DNA of 64,000 nucleotides from Pseudomonas sp. SJZ079 (GCF_007993865.1 NZ_VIUH01000010.1:92250-156249); one strand, 5' to 3'; counted from the first letter of the stretch, positions 7,839-20,484 are shown. A program made the numbers and translations. The notes: generated by a model not told the origin, from the sequence alone.

Positions 7839-10459
7839 GCATGAACAGCATAAACACTCAATACCGCAAGCACCTGGCCGGTACCTCGCTGGACTACTTC
7901 GACACCCGCGAGGCGGTCGATGCCATCGCCCCCGGTGCCTACGCCAAGCTGCCCTATACCTCCCGCGTGCTGGCCGAGCAACTGGTGCGCCGCTGCGAGC
8001 CGGACGCGCTGACCGATGCGCTCAAGCAGCTGATTGAGCGCAAGCGCGATCTGGACTTCCCCTGGTACCCGGCTCGCGTGGTCTGCCACGACATCCTCGG
8101 TCAGACCGCGCTGGTCGACCTGGCCGGCCTGCGCGACGCCATCGCCGAGAAGGGCGGTGATCCGTCCAAGGTCAACCCGGTGGTGCCGACCCAGCTGATC
8201 GTCGACCACTCGCTGGCCGTGGAAGCGGCGGGCTTCGATCCGGATGCCTTCGCCAAGAACCGCGCCATCGAAGACCGTCGCAACGAGGACCGCTTCCACT
8301 TCATCGAGTGGACCAAGACCGCGTTCAAGAACGTCGACGTGATCCCGGCCGGCAACGGCATCATGCACCAGATCAACCTGGAGAAAATGAGCCCGGTGAT
8401 CCAGGCCCGCGACGGCGTGGCTTTCCCGGACACTTGCGTGGGTACCGACTCGCACACCCCGCACGTCGATGCCTTGGGCGTGATCGCCATCGGCGTCGGT
8501 GGCCTGGAAGCGGAAACAGTGATGTTGGGCCTGCCGTCGATGATGCGCCTGCCCGACATTGTCGGCGTCAGGCTGATCGGCAAGCGCCAGCCCGGCATCA
8601 CCGCCACCGACATCGTGCTGGCCATCACCGAGTTCCTGCGCAAGGAGCGCGTGGTGGGTGCCTGGGTCGAGTTCTTCGGCGAGGGTGCCGACAGCCTGAC
8701 CATCGGCGACCGCGCGACCATCTCCAATATGTGCCCGGAATACGGCGCCACCGCCTCGATGTTCTATATCGACCAGCAGACCATCGACTACCTCAAGCTC
8801 ACCGGGCGCGAGCCGGAACAGGTAGCGCTGGTGGAAAACTACGCCAAGACCACCGGTCTGTGGGCCGATGCTCTGCTCACCGCCGAGTACGAGCGTGTGC
8901 TCGAATTCGACTTGTCCACCGTGGTGCGCAATATGGCGGGCCCGAGCAACCCGCATCGCCGTTTGCCGACCTCGGCGCTGCATGAGCGCGGTATTGCCGA
9001 CGAAGGCAAGCTGGCGGCTGGCAAAATTGAAGAAAGTGAAGGCTTGATGCCCGACGGCGCGGTGATCATCGCCGCCATCACCAGCTGCACCAACACCTCC
9101 AACCCGCGCAACGTGGTCGCCGCTGGCCTGGTGGCGAAAAAGGCCAATGCCCTGGGTCTGGTGCGCAAGCCGTGGGTCAAGACCTCGTTTGCCCCGGGCT
9201 CCAAGGTCGCCAAGCTGTACCTGGAAGACGCCGGCTTGCTGTCGGAGCTGGAGCAGCTCGGCTTCGGTATCGTCGGTTACGCCTGCACCACGTGCAACGG
9301 CATGTCCGGCGCACTGGACCCGGTGATCCAGCAGGAAATCATCGACCGCGACCTGTACGCCACCGCGGTACTGTCCGGCAATCGCAACTTCGACGGGCGT
9401 ATCCATCCCTACGCCAAGCAGGCCTTCCTGGCCTCGCCGCCGCTGGTGGTGGCTTACGCTATCGCCGGTACCGTGCGCTTCGACATCGAGCAGGATGTGT
9501 TGGGTGCCGACAAGGCCGGCAATCCCGTTACCCTGAAGGACCTGTGGCCTAGCGACGAGGAGATCGACGCGATTGTCGCAGCCAGCGTGAAGCCGGAGCA
9601 GTTCAAGCAGATCTACATCCCGATGTTCGATCTGGGCACGATTCAGGAAGCCGAAAGCCCGCTGTACGACTGGCGTCCGATGAGCACCTATATTCGCCGT
9701 CCACCTTACTGGGAAGGCGCCCTGGCCGGCGAGCGCTCCCTCAAGGGCATGCGCCCGCTGGCGATCCTGCCGGACAACATCACCACCGACCATCTGTCGC
9801 CGTCCAACGCCATCCTGCTGGACAGCGCCGCCGGTGAATACCTGCACCAGATGGGCTTGCCGGAGGAGGACTTCAACTCCTACGCGACTCATAGGGGTGA
9901 CCATTTGACTGCGCAGCGTGCCACCTTCGCCAACCCGCAGTTGGTCAACGAAATGGCCGTGGTCGACGGCCAGGTGAAGAAAGGTTCGCTGGCCCGCGTC
10001 GAGCCGGAAGGCAAGGTCATGCGTATGTGGGAAGCGATCGAAACCTACATGAAGCGCAAGCAGAACCTGATCATCGTCGCCGGCGCCGATTACGGTCAGG
10101 GCTCGTCCCGTGACTGGGCAGCCAAGGGCGTGCGCCTGGCGGGTGTGGAAGTGATCGTGGCGGAAGGCTTCGAGCGCATTCACCGCACCAACCTGGTTGG
10201 CATGGGTGTGCTGCCGGTCGAGTTCAAACCGGGCACCACCAGGCTGACCCTCGGCCTCGACGGCACCGAGACCTATGACATCCAGGGCGAGTTGTCGCCG
10301 CGCGGCGAGCTGACCCTGGTCATCCAGCGCAAGAACGGCGAAGTGACCCGGGTGCCGGTGATCTGCCGCCTGGATACCGCCGCCGAAGTCAAGGTCTACA
10401 ACGCTGGCGGCGTGCTGCAGCGCTTCGCTCAGGACTTCCTCGAAGGCGCCGTCGCCTGA
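7835..10459 (+). CDS. acnD: Fe-S dependent 2-methylcitrate dehydratase AcnD
   Basis: This aconitase-family enzyme dehydrates 2-methylcitrate, forming trans-2-methylaconitate, and needs PrpF to complete the pathway. It has 874 residues from the ATG at 7835, which overlaps the prpC stop; an ATG at 7841 is an alternative. The [4Fe-4S] cysteines are in [12 protein letters not shown] (about residue 418) and [11 protein letters not shown] (about 484-487). The swivel domain contains [17 protein letters not shown] and the C-terminal part [16 protein letters not shown]. Length and order are as in other AcnD/PrpF-type Pseudomonas operons, which differ from the enterobacterial prpBCDE type. Confidence 0.97.
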   Translation: MSMNSINTQYRKHLAGTSLDYFDTREAVDAIAPGAYAKLPYTSRVLAEQLVRRCEPDALTDALKQLIERKRDLDFPWYPARVVCHDILGQTALVDLAGLRDAIAEKGGDPSKVNPVVPTQLIVDHSLAVEAAGFDPDAFAKNRAIEDRRNEDRFHFIEWTKTAFKNVDVIPAGNGIMHQINLEKMSPVIQARDGVAFPDTCVGTDSHTPHVDALGVIAIGVGGLEAETVMLGLPSMMRLPDIVGVRLIGKRQPGITATDIVLAITEFLRKERVVGAWVEFFGEGADSLTIGDRATISNMCPEYGATASMFYIDQQTIDYLKLTGREPEQVALVENYAKTTGLWADALLTAEYERVLEFDLSTVVRNMAGPSNPHRRLPTSALHERGIADEGKLAAGKIEESEGLMPDGAVIIAAITSCTNTSNPRNVVAAGLVAKKANALGLVRKPWVKTSFAPGSKVAKLYLEDAGLLSELEQLGFGIVGYACTTCNGMSGALDPVIQQEIIDRDLYATAVLSGNRNFDGRIHPYAKQAFLASPPLVVAYAIAGTVRFDIEQDVLGADKAGNPVTLKDLWPSDEEIDAIVAASVKPEQFKQIYIPMFDLGTIQEAESPLYDWRPMSTYIRRPPYWEGALAGERSLKGMRPLAILPDNITTDHLSPSNAILLDSAAGEYLHQMGLPEEDFNSYATHRGDHLTAQRATFANPQLVNEMAVVDGQVKKGSLARVEPEGKVMRMWEAIETYMKRKQNLIIVAGADYGQGSSRDWAAKGVRLAGVEVIVAEGFERIHRTNLVGMGVLPVEFKPGTTRLTLGLDGTETYDIQGELSPRGELTLVIQRKNGEVTRVPVICRLDTAAEVKVYNAGGVLQRFAQDFLEGAVA

Positions 10460-10461
10460 AC

Positions 10462-10556
10462 CCCTAGGGTGGACATGCCGAAGGCTTGTCCGCCGTTACG
10501 CCGTTGGCATGCCGCGGCACTGCGGTGGACAAGGTATTGCCATGTCCACCCTAGGG
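10462..10556. repeat. long inverted repeat (REP-like) between acnD and prpF
   Basis: A perfect 16-base arm (CCCTAGGGTGGACATG, 10462-10477) is repeated inverted at 10541-10556. The arms enclose a GC-rich interior with further partial complementarity. The GTGGACAAGG core also occurs in the repeat at 33640-33684. The element begins just after the acnD stop. Confidence 0.7.
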
Positions 10557-10571
10557 ATTACGACAAAACTT

Positions 10572-10633
10572 GTAGCCCGGATGTAATCCGGGGATGACGT
10601 TGATCGGTTCGCCCCGGATTGCATCCGGGCTAC
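10572..10633. repeat. second inverted repeat (GTAGCCCGGATG type) before prpF
   Basis: The arm GTAGCCCGGATGTAATCCGG with its extension (10572-10593) is inverted at 10612-10633 with a single mismatch. This GTAGCCCGGATG...CATCCGGGCTAC form is a common Pseudomonas intergenic repeat. It ends 20 bases before the prpF start, so the hairpin may influence prpF translation or mRNA processing. Confidence 0.7.
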
Positions 10634-10653
10634 TTTTTTTCAGGACAGCATCC

Positions 10654-11841
10654 ATGACCCATTTGCCCCAAGTGAAAATCCCCGCCACCTATATCCGTGG
10701 CGGCACCAGCAAGGGCGTGTTCTTCCGTCTGCAGGACCTGCCCGAACGCTGCCAGCTACCGGGCGAGGCGCGTGACCAGCTGTTCATGCGCGTGATCGGC
10801 AGCCCCGATCCCTATGCGGCGCATATCGACGGCATGGGCGGGGCCACCTCCAGTACCAGCAAGTGCGTGATCCTGTCCAAGAGCAGCCAGCCCGCTCACG
10901 ACGTGGACTACCTCTATGGCCAGGTCTCGATCGACAAGGCCTTCGTCGATTGGTCCGGCAACTGCGGCAATCTGTCCACCGCCGCCGGCGCCTTTGCCAT
11001 CCATGCCGGGCTGGTCGATCCGGCGCGTATTCCGCAGGATGGCACCTGTGTGGTGCGCATCTGGCAGGCCAACATCAACAAGACCATCATCGCCCATGTG
11101 CCGGTGACCAATGGCCAGGTGCAGGAAACCGGTGACTTCGAGCTGGACGGGGTGACCTTTCCGGCTGCGGAGATCGTGCTGGAATTCCTCGATCCGTCCG
11201 ATGACGGCGAGGAGGGCGGTTCGATGTTCCCCACCGGCAACCTGGTCGACGATCTCGAGGTGCCCGGCATCGGCACCCTCAAGGCGACCATGATCAGCGC
11301 CGGCATCCCGACCGTGTTCGTCAATGCCGAGGACATCGGTTATGCGGGCACCGAATTGCGCGAGCAGATCAACGGCAATCCCGAGGCCCTGGCCCGCTTC
11401 GAGGCCATCCGGGTCGCTGGCGCCCTGCGCATGGGCTTGATCAAGACGCCCGAGGAGGCGGCCACCCGCCAGCACACACCGAAGATCGCCTTCGTCACGG
11501 GGGCCAAGGACTACGTCGCCTCCAGCGGCAAGACGATCGCCGCCGACGAAGTGGACTTGCTGGTGCGCGCGCTGTCCATGGGTAAGCTGCACCACGCCAT
11601 GATGGGCACGGCTGCGGTGGCCATCGGCGCAGCTGCCGCGATTCCCGGCACGCTGGTGAATCTTGCCGCTGGCGGCATTGCGCGTAATGCGGTGCGTTTC
11701 GGTCACCCCTCCGGCACCCTGCGCGTGGGCGCCGAGGCCAGCCAGGTCAACGGCGAGTGGACGGTGACCAAGGCGATCATGAGCCGCAGCGCGCGGGTGC
11801 TGATGGAAGGCTGGGTGCGCGTGCCGGACGATGCGTTCTGA
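10654..11841 (+). CDS. prpF: 2-methylaconitate cis-trans isomerase PrpF
   Basis: PrpF isomerises trans-2-methylaconitate made by AcnD to the cis form. The ATG at 10654 gives 395 residues beginning with the family's N-terminal block (ATYIRGGTSKGVFF). Other diaminopimelate-epimerase-fold landmarks are DGMGGATSSTSKCV, WSGNCGNLSTAAGAFA, and ARNAVRFGHPSGTLRVG. It follows acnD, as required for function, but the two are separated by 194 bases holding two inverted repeats, so the operon may be processed here. Confidence 0.96.
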   Translation: MTHLPQVKIPATYIRGGTSKGVFFRLQDLPERCQLPGEARDQLFMRVIGSPDPYAAHIDGMGGATSSTSKCVILSKSSQPAHDVDYLYGQVSIDKAFVDWSGNCGNLSTAAGAFAIHAGLVDPARIPQDGTCVVRIWQANINKTIIAHVPVTNGQVQETGDFELDGVTFPAAEIVLEFLDPSDDGEEGGSMFPTGNLVDDLEVPGIGTLKATMISAGIPTVFVNAEDIGYAGTELREQINGNPEALARFEAIRVAGALRMGLIKTPEEAATRQHTPKIAFVTGAKDYVASSGKTIAADEVDLLVRALSMGKLHHAMMGTAAVAIGAAAAIPGTLVNLAAGGIARNAVRFGHPSGTLRVGAEASQVNGEWTVTKAIMSRSARVLMEGWVRVPDDAF

Positions 11842-11915
11842 GCCTGACTGCTTGTTCGCCGCACCGGGCAATGCCCGCGCAAGTGGGCAGTGCCATCTTG
11901 GCGTCGTGAAAGCCT

Positions 11916-11962
11916 GTAGGAGCACGGCATGCGTGCGATTCGCTGGCATGGCCCACTCCTAG
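11916..11962. repeat. degenerate REP-like inverted repeat between prpF and prpD
   Basis: GTAGGAG at 11916 and CTCCTA near 11956-11961 are the outer arms; inner arms around GGCATGC/GGCATGG pair imperfectly. This resembles the GTAGGAGC...GCTCCTAC repeats common in Pseudomonas. The 193-base gap holds no gene. Confidence 0.5.
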
Positions 11963-12034
11963 ACTGGATACGAGGCCACGAAAGAAGCATGCCGTGACCA
12001 GTCCCATCAACCTGCCATCCAGGGAGATCGAAGC

Positions 12035-13519
12035 ATGAGCGCCAATGTCGACCCGAACACCCGACCAGACTATGACCAGGTCCTGCAGGACATCGCCGAC
12101 TACGTCCTGGGCTACCGGGTCGAGTCCACCGAGGCCCTGGACACTGCCCGCAACTGCCTGATGGATAGCCTCGGCTGTGGCCTGTTGGCGCTGCGTTTTC
12201 CCGAGTGCACCAAGCACCTGGGACCCATAGTTGAAGGCACTGTCGTGCCGCATGGCGCACGGGTGCCCGGTACGTCCTGGCGTCTCGATCCGCTCAAGGC
12301 GGCCTGGGACATCGGTTGCATCGTCCGTTGGCTGGACTACAACGACACCTGGTTGGCGGCTGAATGGGGGCATCCGTCGGACAACCTGGGAGGCATCCTC
12401 GCGGTAGCCGACCACCTGTCACAGAAGCGTCTGGCCCAGGGGGAAGTGCCGTTGCTCATGCGCGCGGTGCTCGAGGCGATGATCATGGCTCACGAGATCC
12501 AGGGGGTGTTCGGCTTGGAAAACGCCTTCAATCGGGTCGGCCTGGATCACGTCATGCTGGTGAAGGTCGCGTCCACCGCGGTCTGTGCCAAGCTGATGGG
12601 CGCCAACCGCGAGCAGCTGTTGTCGGCGCTGTCGCATGCCTTCGTCGACGGTCAGGCGCTACGCACCTACCGCCACGCGCCGAACGCCGGCTCGCGTAAG
12701 TCCTGGGCCGCCGGCGATGCTTCGAGCCGTGGTGTGCGTTTGGCCGACATCGCCCTGCGTGGCGAGATGGGCATCCCCGCTGTATTGACCGCGCCGCAGT
12801 GGGGCTTCTATGACGTGTTGTTCAGCCACACTAACAAGGATCTGGCGCTGAAACCGGACGGCCAGCGCCAGTTCAGCTTCCCGCAGGGCTTTGCCAGCTA
12901 CGTGATGGAGAACGTGCTGTTCAAGATCAGCTTTCCGGCCGAATTCCACGCGCAGACTGCCTGTGAGGCGGCTGTGACCCTGCATCCGCAGGTCAAGGGG
13001 CGCCTGCACGAGATCGCCAAGATCGTCATCACCACCCAGGAGTCGGCAATTCGTATTATTTCCAAGCTCGGTAAGCTGGCCAATCCGGCCGATCGCGATC
13101 ACTGCATCCAGTACATGGTCGCGGTACCGCTGGCATTCGGTAACCTGGTTGCCGAGCAATACGAAGACGACTTCCACGCCGCCCACCCGATCATCGACGA
13201 GCTGCGCGCGAAGATGCAGGTCGTCGAAGACCCGCGTTACAGCCGCGAGTACCTGGAAGCCGACAAGCGTTCGATTGCCAACGCCATTCAAGTGTTCTTC
13301 AAGGATGGTTCGAGTACCGAGCAGGTCGCGGTCGAGTACCCGGTTGGCCACCGTCGGCGTCGCGCCGAGGGCATCCCGCTGCTTGAAGACAAGTTCAAGG
13401 CCAACCTGGCGACCCGCTTCACTGGCCAGCGCAGTGCCGAGATATTCGCGCTGTGCAAGGATCAAGCGCGGCTGGAAGCCACGCCGGTCAACCGTTTCAT
13501 GGAGATGTGGATGATCTGA
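12035..13519 (+). CDS. prpD: 2-methylcitrate dehydratase (MmgE/PrpD family)
   Basis: PrpD hydrates or dehydrates 2-methylcitrate and 2-methyl-cis-aconitate and closes the cycle alongside AcnD/PrpF. It has 494 residues, starting at the ATG at 12035 behind GGGAGATCGAAGC. Family blocks seen include [33 protein letters not shown] and [17 protein letters not shown], with [13 protein letters not shown] further on. It is the last gene of the operon and is followed by a bidirectional terminator. Confidence 0.96.
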   Translation: MSANVDPNTRPDYDQVLQDIADYVLGYRVESTEALDTARNCLMDSLGCGLLALRFPECTKHLGPIVEGTVVPHGARVPGTSWRLDPLKAAWDIGCIVRWLDYNDTWLAAEWGHPSDNLGGILAVADHLSQKRLAQGEVPLLMRAVLEAMIMAHEIQGVFGLENAFNRVGLDHVMLVKVASTAVCAKLMGANREQLLSALSHAFVDGQALRTYRHAPNAGSRKSWAAGDASSRGVRLADIALRGEMGIPAVLTAPQWGFYDVLFSHTNKDLALKPDGQRQFSFPQGFASYVMENVLFKISFPAEFHAQTACEAAVTLHPQVKGRLHEIAKIVITTQESAIRIISKLGKLANPADRDHCIQYMVAVPLAFGNLVAEQYEDDFHAAHPIIDELRAKMQVVEDPRYSREYLEADKRSIANAIQVFFKDGSSTEQVAVEYPVGHRRRRAEGIPLLEDKFKANLATRFTGQRSAEIFALCKDQARLEATPVNRFMEMWMI

Positions 13520-13568
13520 GCGCAGGTGAGAAATGCCTCTCAATCCTCATCCGGGGTGGCTTGAGGTC

Positions 13569-13602
13569 AATAGCAAACCGCTGTAAGCGGTTTGCTATTT
13601 TA
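13569..13602. terminator. bidirectional terminator between prpD and ppsR
   Basis: AATAGCAAACCGCT and AGCGGTTTGCTATT form a 14-base perfect stem with a GTA loop, followed by TT on the + strand and preceded by AA. It lies between convergent prpD and ppsR. Confidence 0.85.
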
Positions 13603-13613
13603 GGACTGTAGGC

Positions 13614-14432
13614 TTACTTCAAGCGCCGCTCGACGCCTTTCTCCACCAGGATCTTCGCGGAGATTTCCTCCACCGAGAAGTGCGTGGAATTGATCGAGGT
13701 GATGTTCTCGCGGCGGAACAGGCTTTCCACTTCGCGCACCTCGAACTCACACTGCGCATAGCTGGCGTAGCGGCTGTTGGGTTTGCGCTCGTTGCGGATC
13801 GCAGTCAGGCGATCCGGGTCGATGGTCAGGCCGAACAGCTTGTCTTTGTATTTCTTCAGCGCGGCCGGTAGTTGCAGGCGCTCCATGTCGTCTTCGGTCA
13901 AAGGGTAGTTGGCCGCGCGGATACCGTATTGCATGGCCATATACAGGCAGGTCGGCGTCTTGCCGCAGCGCGAGACGCCGACCAGGATCAAGTCGGCCTT
14001 GTCGTAGTAATGGGTGCGCGCGCCGTCGTCGTTGTCCAGGGCGAAGTTGACCGCCTCGATTCGCTCCATGTAATTGGAGTTGTGCCCAATAGAGTGGGAT
14101 TTGCCCACCGAATAGGACGAGTGCGAGCTTAGCTCCTGTTCCAGGGGGGAAAGGAAGGAGGAAAATATGTCGATCATGAAACCGTCGGACTCGGCGAGGA
14201 TCTCACGAATGTCCTGATTGACGATGGTGTCGAAGATGATCGGTCGCGCGCCGTCTTTCTCGGCAGAGCTATTGATTTGTTGTACCATTGCGCGCGCTTT
14301 TTCCACGCTATCGATGTAGGGTCGCGTGAGTTTGGTAAAGTTGATAGTTTCGAACTGCGCCAACAGGCTTTGACCCAGGGTTTCGGCCGTGATGCCGGTG
14401 CCGTCGGAGATAAAAAAAGCGGTTCGTTTCAT
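13614..14432 (-). CDS. ppsR: PEP synthase regulatory protein (bifunctional kinase/pyrophosphorylase, DUF299)
   Basis: The protein phosphorylates and dephosphorylates a threonine of PEP synthase, turning it off and on. The ATG at 14432 ([20 protein letters not shown]) is preferred over the one at 14441 because it matches the family N-terminus and gives 272 residues. The P-loop-like [19 protein letters not shown] is at about 147-165, and the C-terminal region has [19 protein letters not shown]. It is divergent from ppsA with 178 bases between starts, the standard arrangement of this pair. Confidence 0.95.
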   Translation of the reverse strand: MKRTAFFISDGTGITAETLGQSLLAQFETINFTKLTRPYIDSVEKARAMVQQINSSAEKDGARPIIFDTIVNQDIREILAESDGFMIDIFSSFLSPLEQELSSHSSYSVGKSHSIGHNSNYMERIEAVNFALDNDDGARTHYYDKADLILVGVSRCGKTPTCLYMAMQYGIRAANYPLTEDDMERLQLPAALKKYKDKLFGLTIDPDRLTAIRNERKPNSRYASYAQCEFEVREVESLFRRENITSINSTHFSVEEISAKILVEKGVERRLK

Positions 14433-14610
14433 TTGCGCCATGGGCCTTAAGCTGAGGACGATTCTTGGCTATCATGGGCCCGATTTTGCAGGCCCTAACT
14501 AGGCGGCATTGTTACTTATTTTCCAGGGCCCGGCCACAGGCGTGCGGATTCGCTCCGCCGAACCTTCCCAGCCCCTTGAGCTTTTCCAACACCTTAGTGG
14601 AGAGATCACC

Positions 14611-16983
<2,373 letters not shown>

Positions 16984-17005
16984 CCGACCGTTAACCTATT
17001 GATCG

Positions 17006-17031
17006 AGGGCGGGTTATCCCGCCCTTTTTTG
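17006..17031 (+). terminator. rho-independent terminator after ppsA
   Basis: GGGCGGG-TTAT-CCCGCCC followed by TTTTTT, 23 bases after the ppsA stop. Confidence 0.9.
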
Positions 17032-17122
17032 TGGCTTGCCATCCATGGCAGCCACCCTTCGGGCCGTCGCTAGGCGACGTGAAAAATTGCTCCCGGCAAT
17101 TTTTTGTACCAGAGCGAAGAAG

Positions 17123-18142
17123 ATGCAAAGCAGCAGTGAGCTTTTTCCCGTCGCCTTGATCAGCGCGGAGTTTCGTGGCGATCTGAGTGAAGACGTCTAT
17201 CGTCTGAAGCCAGGTAATAGCCCAGATTTCAGCGTGGAGCTGGCATTGACCCGTCTCGGGCGCGCCGGTCACGCGGACGAGCGCGGCGTGCCGGTTATTT
17301 TGTTGCCCGGCAGCTTTTCCAATCGGCGTTTCTGGTATTCGCCCAAGGGCATTGGTCTCGGGCCATACCTGGCGCGTGCCGGGTTCGATGTGTGGATCGC
17401 GGAAATGCGCGGACATGGTTTATCGCCGCGCAACCAGGCGTATAAGCACAATCGCGTCAGCGATTATGTGCGCTATGACTTGCCGGCCATTGCCGATTTC
17501 GTCCACGAGCAAAACCCGCAGCCGGCCCACTGGCTGGGGCATTCATTGGGTGGCATCACCTTGGCCGGTGCGCTTGGTGGGCACTACCTGGATCAGCGCA
17601 GGGTGGGGTCGGCGACTCTGTTCGGCAGTCAGGTCAGTCGGGTGTACTGGCCGCTGAAGGTGCCGCCGGTGGAGTGGGGCGGGCGCTTGTTGCTTAAGCG
17701 TTTCACCGTATTGTCCGGTTCGCGGCTCAAGCGCGGGCCGGAAGATGAGCCCATCGGTCTGGCGCTGGAAAGCCTGCGCTGGCATGGTCTGTTCGGCCGC
17801 TTTGGCGACGCAGAGCGTGATTGGTGGCGCGGTTTGGCCGAGGTGCGGGTGCCGGTCATGGCGGTCAGTGCGGTGGGCGATACGCAGGACCCGGCCTGGG
17901 CGTGCCGCAAGTTGCTCGATCAGTTCGGCTCTGCCACACGCGAGTTCCTCTGTCTGGGCAAGAAAAACGGCTTTTCCAGTGATTTCGGGCATGTGGAGAT
18001 GCTGGTCAGCAAAGAGGCGCAGCGTGAAGTCTGGCCACTGGCGGAGCAGTGGCTGCGCAAGGCGCCGCTACTGGCCGCTGAGTCTGAAGTAGGCAGCTTC
18101 GAACAGGGTCCTGGCATTCCGTCAGAGCGGTCATCCAGTTAA
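17123..18142 (+). CDS. alpha/beta-fold hydrolase (esterase/lipase-like)
   Basis: The protein has 339 residues from the ATG at 17123. The nucleophile elbow HWLGHSLGGI (Ser at about 150) sits after an oxyanion-hole region with ILLPGSFSNRRFW and a conserved EMRGHGLSPRNQ. The C-terminal FGHVEMLVSKEA supplies the catalytic His. There is no signal peptide, so it is probably cytoplasmic. The same gene follows ppsA in P. aeruginosa (near PA1771, from memory). The substrate is unknown. Confidence 0.85.
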   Translation: MQSSSELFPVALISAEFRGDLSEDVYRLKPGNSPDFSVELALTRLGRAGHADERGVPVILLPGSFSNRRFWYSPKGIGLGPYLARAGFDVWIAEMRGHGLSPRNQAYKHNRVSDYVRYDLPAIADFVHEQNPQPAHWLGHSLGGITLAGALGGHYLDQRRVGSATLFGSQVSRVYWPLKVPPVEWGGRLLLKRFTVLSGSRLKRGPEDEPIGLALESLRWHGLFGRFGDAERDWWRGLAEVRVPVMAVSAVGDTQDPAWACRKLLDQFGSATREFLCLGKKNGFSSDFGHVEMLVSKEAQREVWPLAEQWLRKAPLLAAESEVGSFEQGPGIPSERSSS

Positions 18143-18193
18143 GATGTGACGCAAGGCAGGTTTGCAGTCATTCCCTGCTGCTGCGGAGGTGAG

Positions 18194-18493
18194 ATGTTCA
18201 TTGCTCTGGAGCGGTTGCTGAACCTGGAGGAAGGCTACCGGCAGGTCTTCCAGGTGCAGGGGCGTGATGTGCTGTTGATGGTGGTCGAGGGGCGCACGCT
18301 GCTGCTGGAGAACCATTGTCCACATCAGGGGGCGTCCTTGCACAATGCCACGCTCGTCGGAGGTGTGCTGCGTTGCGCGCGCCACGGCGTAGAGTTCGAT
18401 CTGATAACCGGACGTGCGTTGAATGCCGGCTGTGCCGACCTCGTGCAGCTGCCTTTGGCTTACGAGGGTGATCGTGTCGGAGTCGACCTGTGA
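18194..18493 (+). CDS. small Rieske-type [2Fe-2S] ferredoxin
   Basis: The protein has 99 residues from the ATG at 18194 behind GGAGGTGAG. The two cluster-binding motifs are complete: NHCPHQGASL (C-P-H) and RCARHGVEFDL (C-x2-H), about 19 residues apart, followed by the GRALNAG and PLAYEGDRVGV strands normal for free-standing Rieske ferredoxins. It sits 51 bases after the hydrolase and 35 before rraA, on the same strand. Its redox partner is unknown. Confidence 0.85.
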   Translation: MFIALERLLNLEEGYRQVFQVQGRDVLLMVVEGRTLLLENHCPHQGASLHNATLVGGVLRCARHGVEFDLITGRALNAGCADLVQLPLAYEGDRVGVDL

Positions 18494-18528
18494 AATCTTG
18501 TTTTCAACGTTAGAAAAGGAGCTTTGCC

Positions 18529-19017
18529 ATGCACTACATCACCCCTGATCTGTGTGACGCCTACCCTGAGCTGGTGCAGGTCGTTGAGCCGATGTTCAGC
18601 AATTTCGGTGGCCGCGACTCCTTCGGTGGCGAGATCGTCACGATCAAGTGCTTCGAGGACAACTCACGGGTCAAGGAGCAGGTCGAGCAGCCTGGTAAAG
18701 GCAAGGTGATGGTGGTCGATGGTGGTGCCTCGATGCGTTGCGCCCTGCTCGGTGACATGCTCGCCGAAAAGGCGGCAAAGAATGGCTGGGAAGGCATCGT
18801 GGTCTATGGCTGTGTGCGCGATGTCGACGTGCTTGCGCAGACCGATCTTGGGGTGCAGGCACTGGCCAGTCATCCGATGAAGACCGACAAGCGCGGTATC
18901 GGTGACCTTGATGTGGCTGTGACCTTCGCTGGTGTGACTTTTCGCCCGGGCGAATATGTCTATGCCGACAATAACGGCATCATCGTTTCACCCACTGCGC
19001 TAAAAATGCCTGAGTAA
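18529..19017 (+). CDS. rraA: RraA-like protein (RNase E activity regulator / aldolase fold)
   Basis: The protein has 162 residues with a strong ribosome site (AAAAGGAGCTTTGCC) before the ATG. Family blocks: [58 protein letters not shown] and [20 protein letters not shown]. In E. coli RraA binds RNase E and slows mRNA decay; related proteins are 4-hydroxy-4-methyl-2-oxoglutarate aldolases. The short length and bacterial context favour the RraA annotation. Confidence 0.92.
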   Translation: MHYITPDLCDAYPELVQVVEPMFSNFGGRDSFGGEIVTIKCFEDNSRVKEQVEQPGKGKVMVVDGGASMRCALLGDMLAEKAAKNGWEGIVVYGCVRDVDVLAQTDLGVQALASHPMKTDKRGIGDLDVAVTFAGVTFRPGEYVYADNNGIIVSPTALKMPE

Positions 19018-19060
19018 GCAAGACGCCTGATGTCGCCTGGAAGCGGTCGGTCGAGAACGG

Positions 19061-19228
19061 CTAGGAGCCTGTCGGACTTGACCGTCCGTAGCGGGGGAAA
19101 GTCCGGTTTGCGTCGTTTGCTGATCTTTCGCGGCGAATAGCCAGCTATTTAACGAGAAAGATCAGCATAAATGGGTAATTCTGGCTTTTTTCGCAGTAGG
19201 GCAGCGTTCAGTCCACCAGGACTCCTGG
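19061..19228. mobile_element. candidate 168-bp MITE-like element with terminal inverted repeats
   Basis: The left end CTAGGAGCCTGTCGGACTTG (19061-19080) is matched, inverted and with a few changes, by TTCAGTCCACCAGGACTCCT plus GG (19207-19228). Inside is a perfect 12-base inverted repeat, TGCTGATCTTTC (19118-19129) and GAAAGATCAGCA (19156-19167). It carries no coding capacity and fills much of the 418-base gap between rraA and cmaX. Confidence 0.55.
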
Positions 19229-19435
19229 ATCTGCCTGCAGACGTCAATCTACTCAGCGCGTGAACACCCTCGGCAAGGTGTTTCTCTGTACCAACTCTCC
19301 TGACGATGCAGCCCGCTATAGGTGCCGTGCTTTTGCTCTGGCGCAAGCTGGCGCTGACATGTCGCCGATACACAGTATTGAGTGCTATTTCCGCTGGTGC
19401 TGCGCGCCGGTGACTTTTTCAGATAGGGGGCGAAC

Positions 19436-20431
19436 GTGGTTGAGGAGCGCAACGCGGAACAGGGGCTGGTGCATGCCTTCGTTCTGGATGGTCAAGGCGG
19501 TGCTAGAGCGGTCACCCGAGAGCAGCTGGGCGACCTTGAGCTGGCCGAGTCGGAAAGCCTGTGGCTGCACTGGGATCGAAGTCATCTCGAGACTCAGGCT
19601 TGGCTGCGCCATGAGAGCGGCCTGAGTGAGTTCGCCTGCGACTTGCTGCTCGAGGAAAACACCCGGCCGCGCATGTTGCCTCTGCCCAATCATGAGTTGT
19701 TGCTGTTCCTGCGCGGCGTCAATCTCAATCCAGGGGCCGAGCCCGAGGACATGGTCTCGGTGCGCATTTTTGCCGATGCGCGCCGGGTCATTTCCTTGCG
19801 CTTGCGGCCGCTGCGTGCGAGCGAGGATCTGATCCGCGACCTGCAGGCAGGCCGGGGGCCGAAAACCTCTTCCGAACTGATCCTGAGCTTGGCCGATTAC
19901 CTGACCGATAAGGTCGATGCCCTGGTCAACGAGCTATCCGATCAGGTCGATGAGCAGGAAGAGCAGATAGATGCCGATGAGCGCCTGTTGCCGGATCATG
20001 ATCTGTTGCTGCAGATGCGCCGACGTGCGGCCAGCTTGCGCCGTTTCCTGGCGCCGCAGCGTGATATCTATGCGCAACTGACGCGCAACCAGCAACCCTG
20101 GTTCGTGGCGGACGATAGCGATTACTGGAACGAACTGAACAACCGCCTGACCCGTTATCTGGAGGAGTTGGAACTCAGCCGCGAGCGGGTCAGCCTGGTG
20201 CTGGATGCCGAGAATCGGCGTATGGACGAGCGGATGAATCGCATCATGTACCGCTTCAGCATCATCACCATGGTGTTTCTGCCCATGAGTTTCCTCACCG
20301 GCCTGCTGGGTATCAACGTCGGCGGCATGCCGGGGGCGGATAGCTCTTTAGGCTTCCTCTTCGCGTGCCTGATCATGTTCGTCATCGGCCTCGGTCAGTG
20401 GTGGCTGTTCCGCCGTTGGCGCTGGCTCTGA
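19436..20431 (+). CDS. cmaX: CorA/ZntB family divalent metal transporter CmaX
   Basis: The protein has 331 residues from a GTG at 19436 behind AGGGGG. The N-terminal cytoplasmic domain is rich in acidic and helical segments (LVNELSDQVDEQEEQIDADE). Two C-terminal helices (about 270-290 and 305-325) flank the signature GLLGINVGGMPG, the G-x-N pore motif in the GIN form seen in ZntB-like proteins. It heads the cmaX-crfX-cmpX set upstream of sigX, as in P. aeruginosa. Mg or Zn transport is inferred from family. Confidence 0.92.
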   Translation: MVEERNAEQGLVHAFVLDGQGGARAVTREQLGDLELAESESLWLHWDRSHLETQAWLRHESGLSEFACDLLLEENTRPRMLPLPNHELLLFLRGVNLNPGAEPEDMVSVRIFADARRVISLRLRPLRASEDLIRDLQAGRGPKTSSELILSLADYLTDKVDALVNELSDQVDEQEEQIDADERLLPDHDLLLQMRRRAASLRRFLAPQRDIYAQLTRNQQPWFVADDSDYWNELNNRLTRYLEELELSRERVSLVLDAENRRMDERMNRIMYRFSIITMVFLPMSFLTGLLGINVGGMPGADSSLGFLFACLIMFVIGLGQWWLFRRWRWL

Positions 20432-20484
20432 TGTGACTATTCGGCAATCCATCTCGTCTAGCGACACATGCTGTGAGGAGTGTT

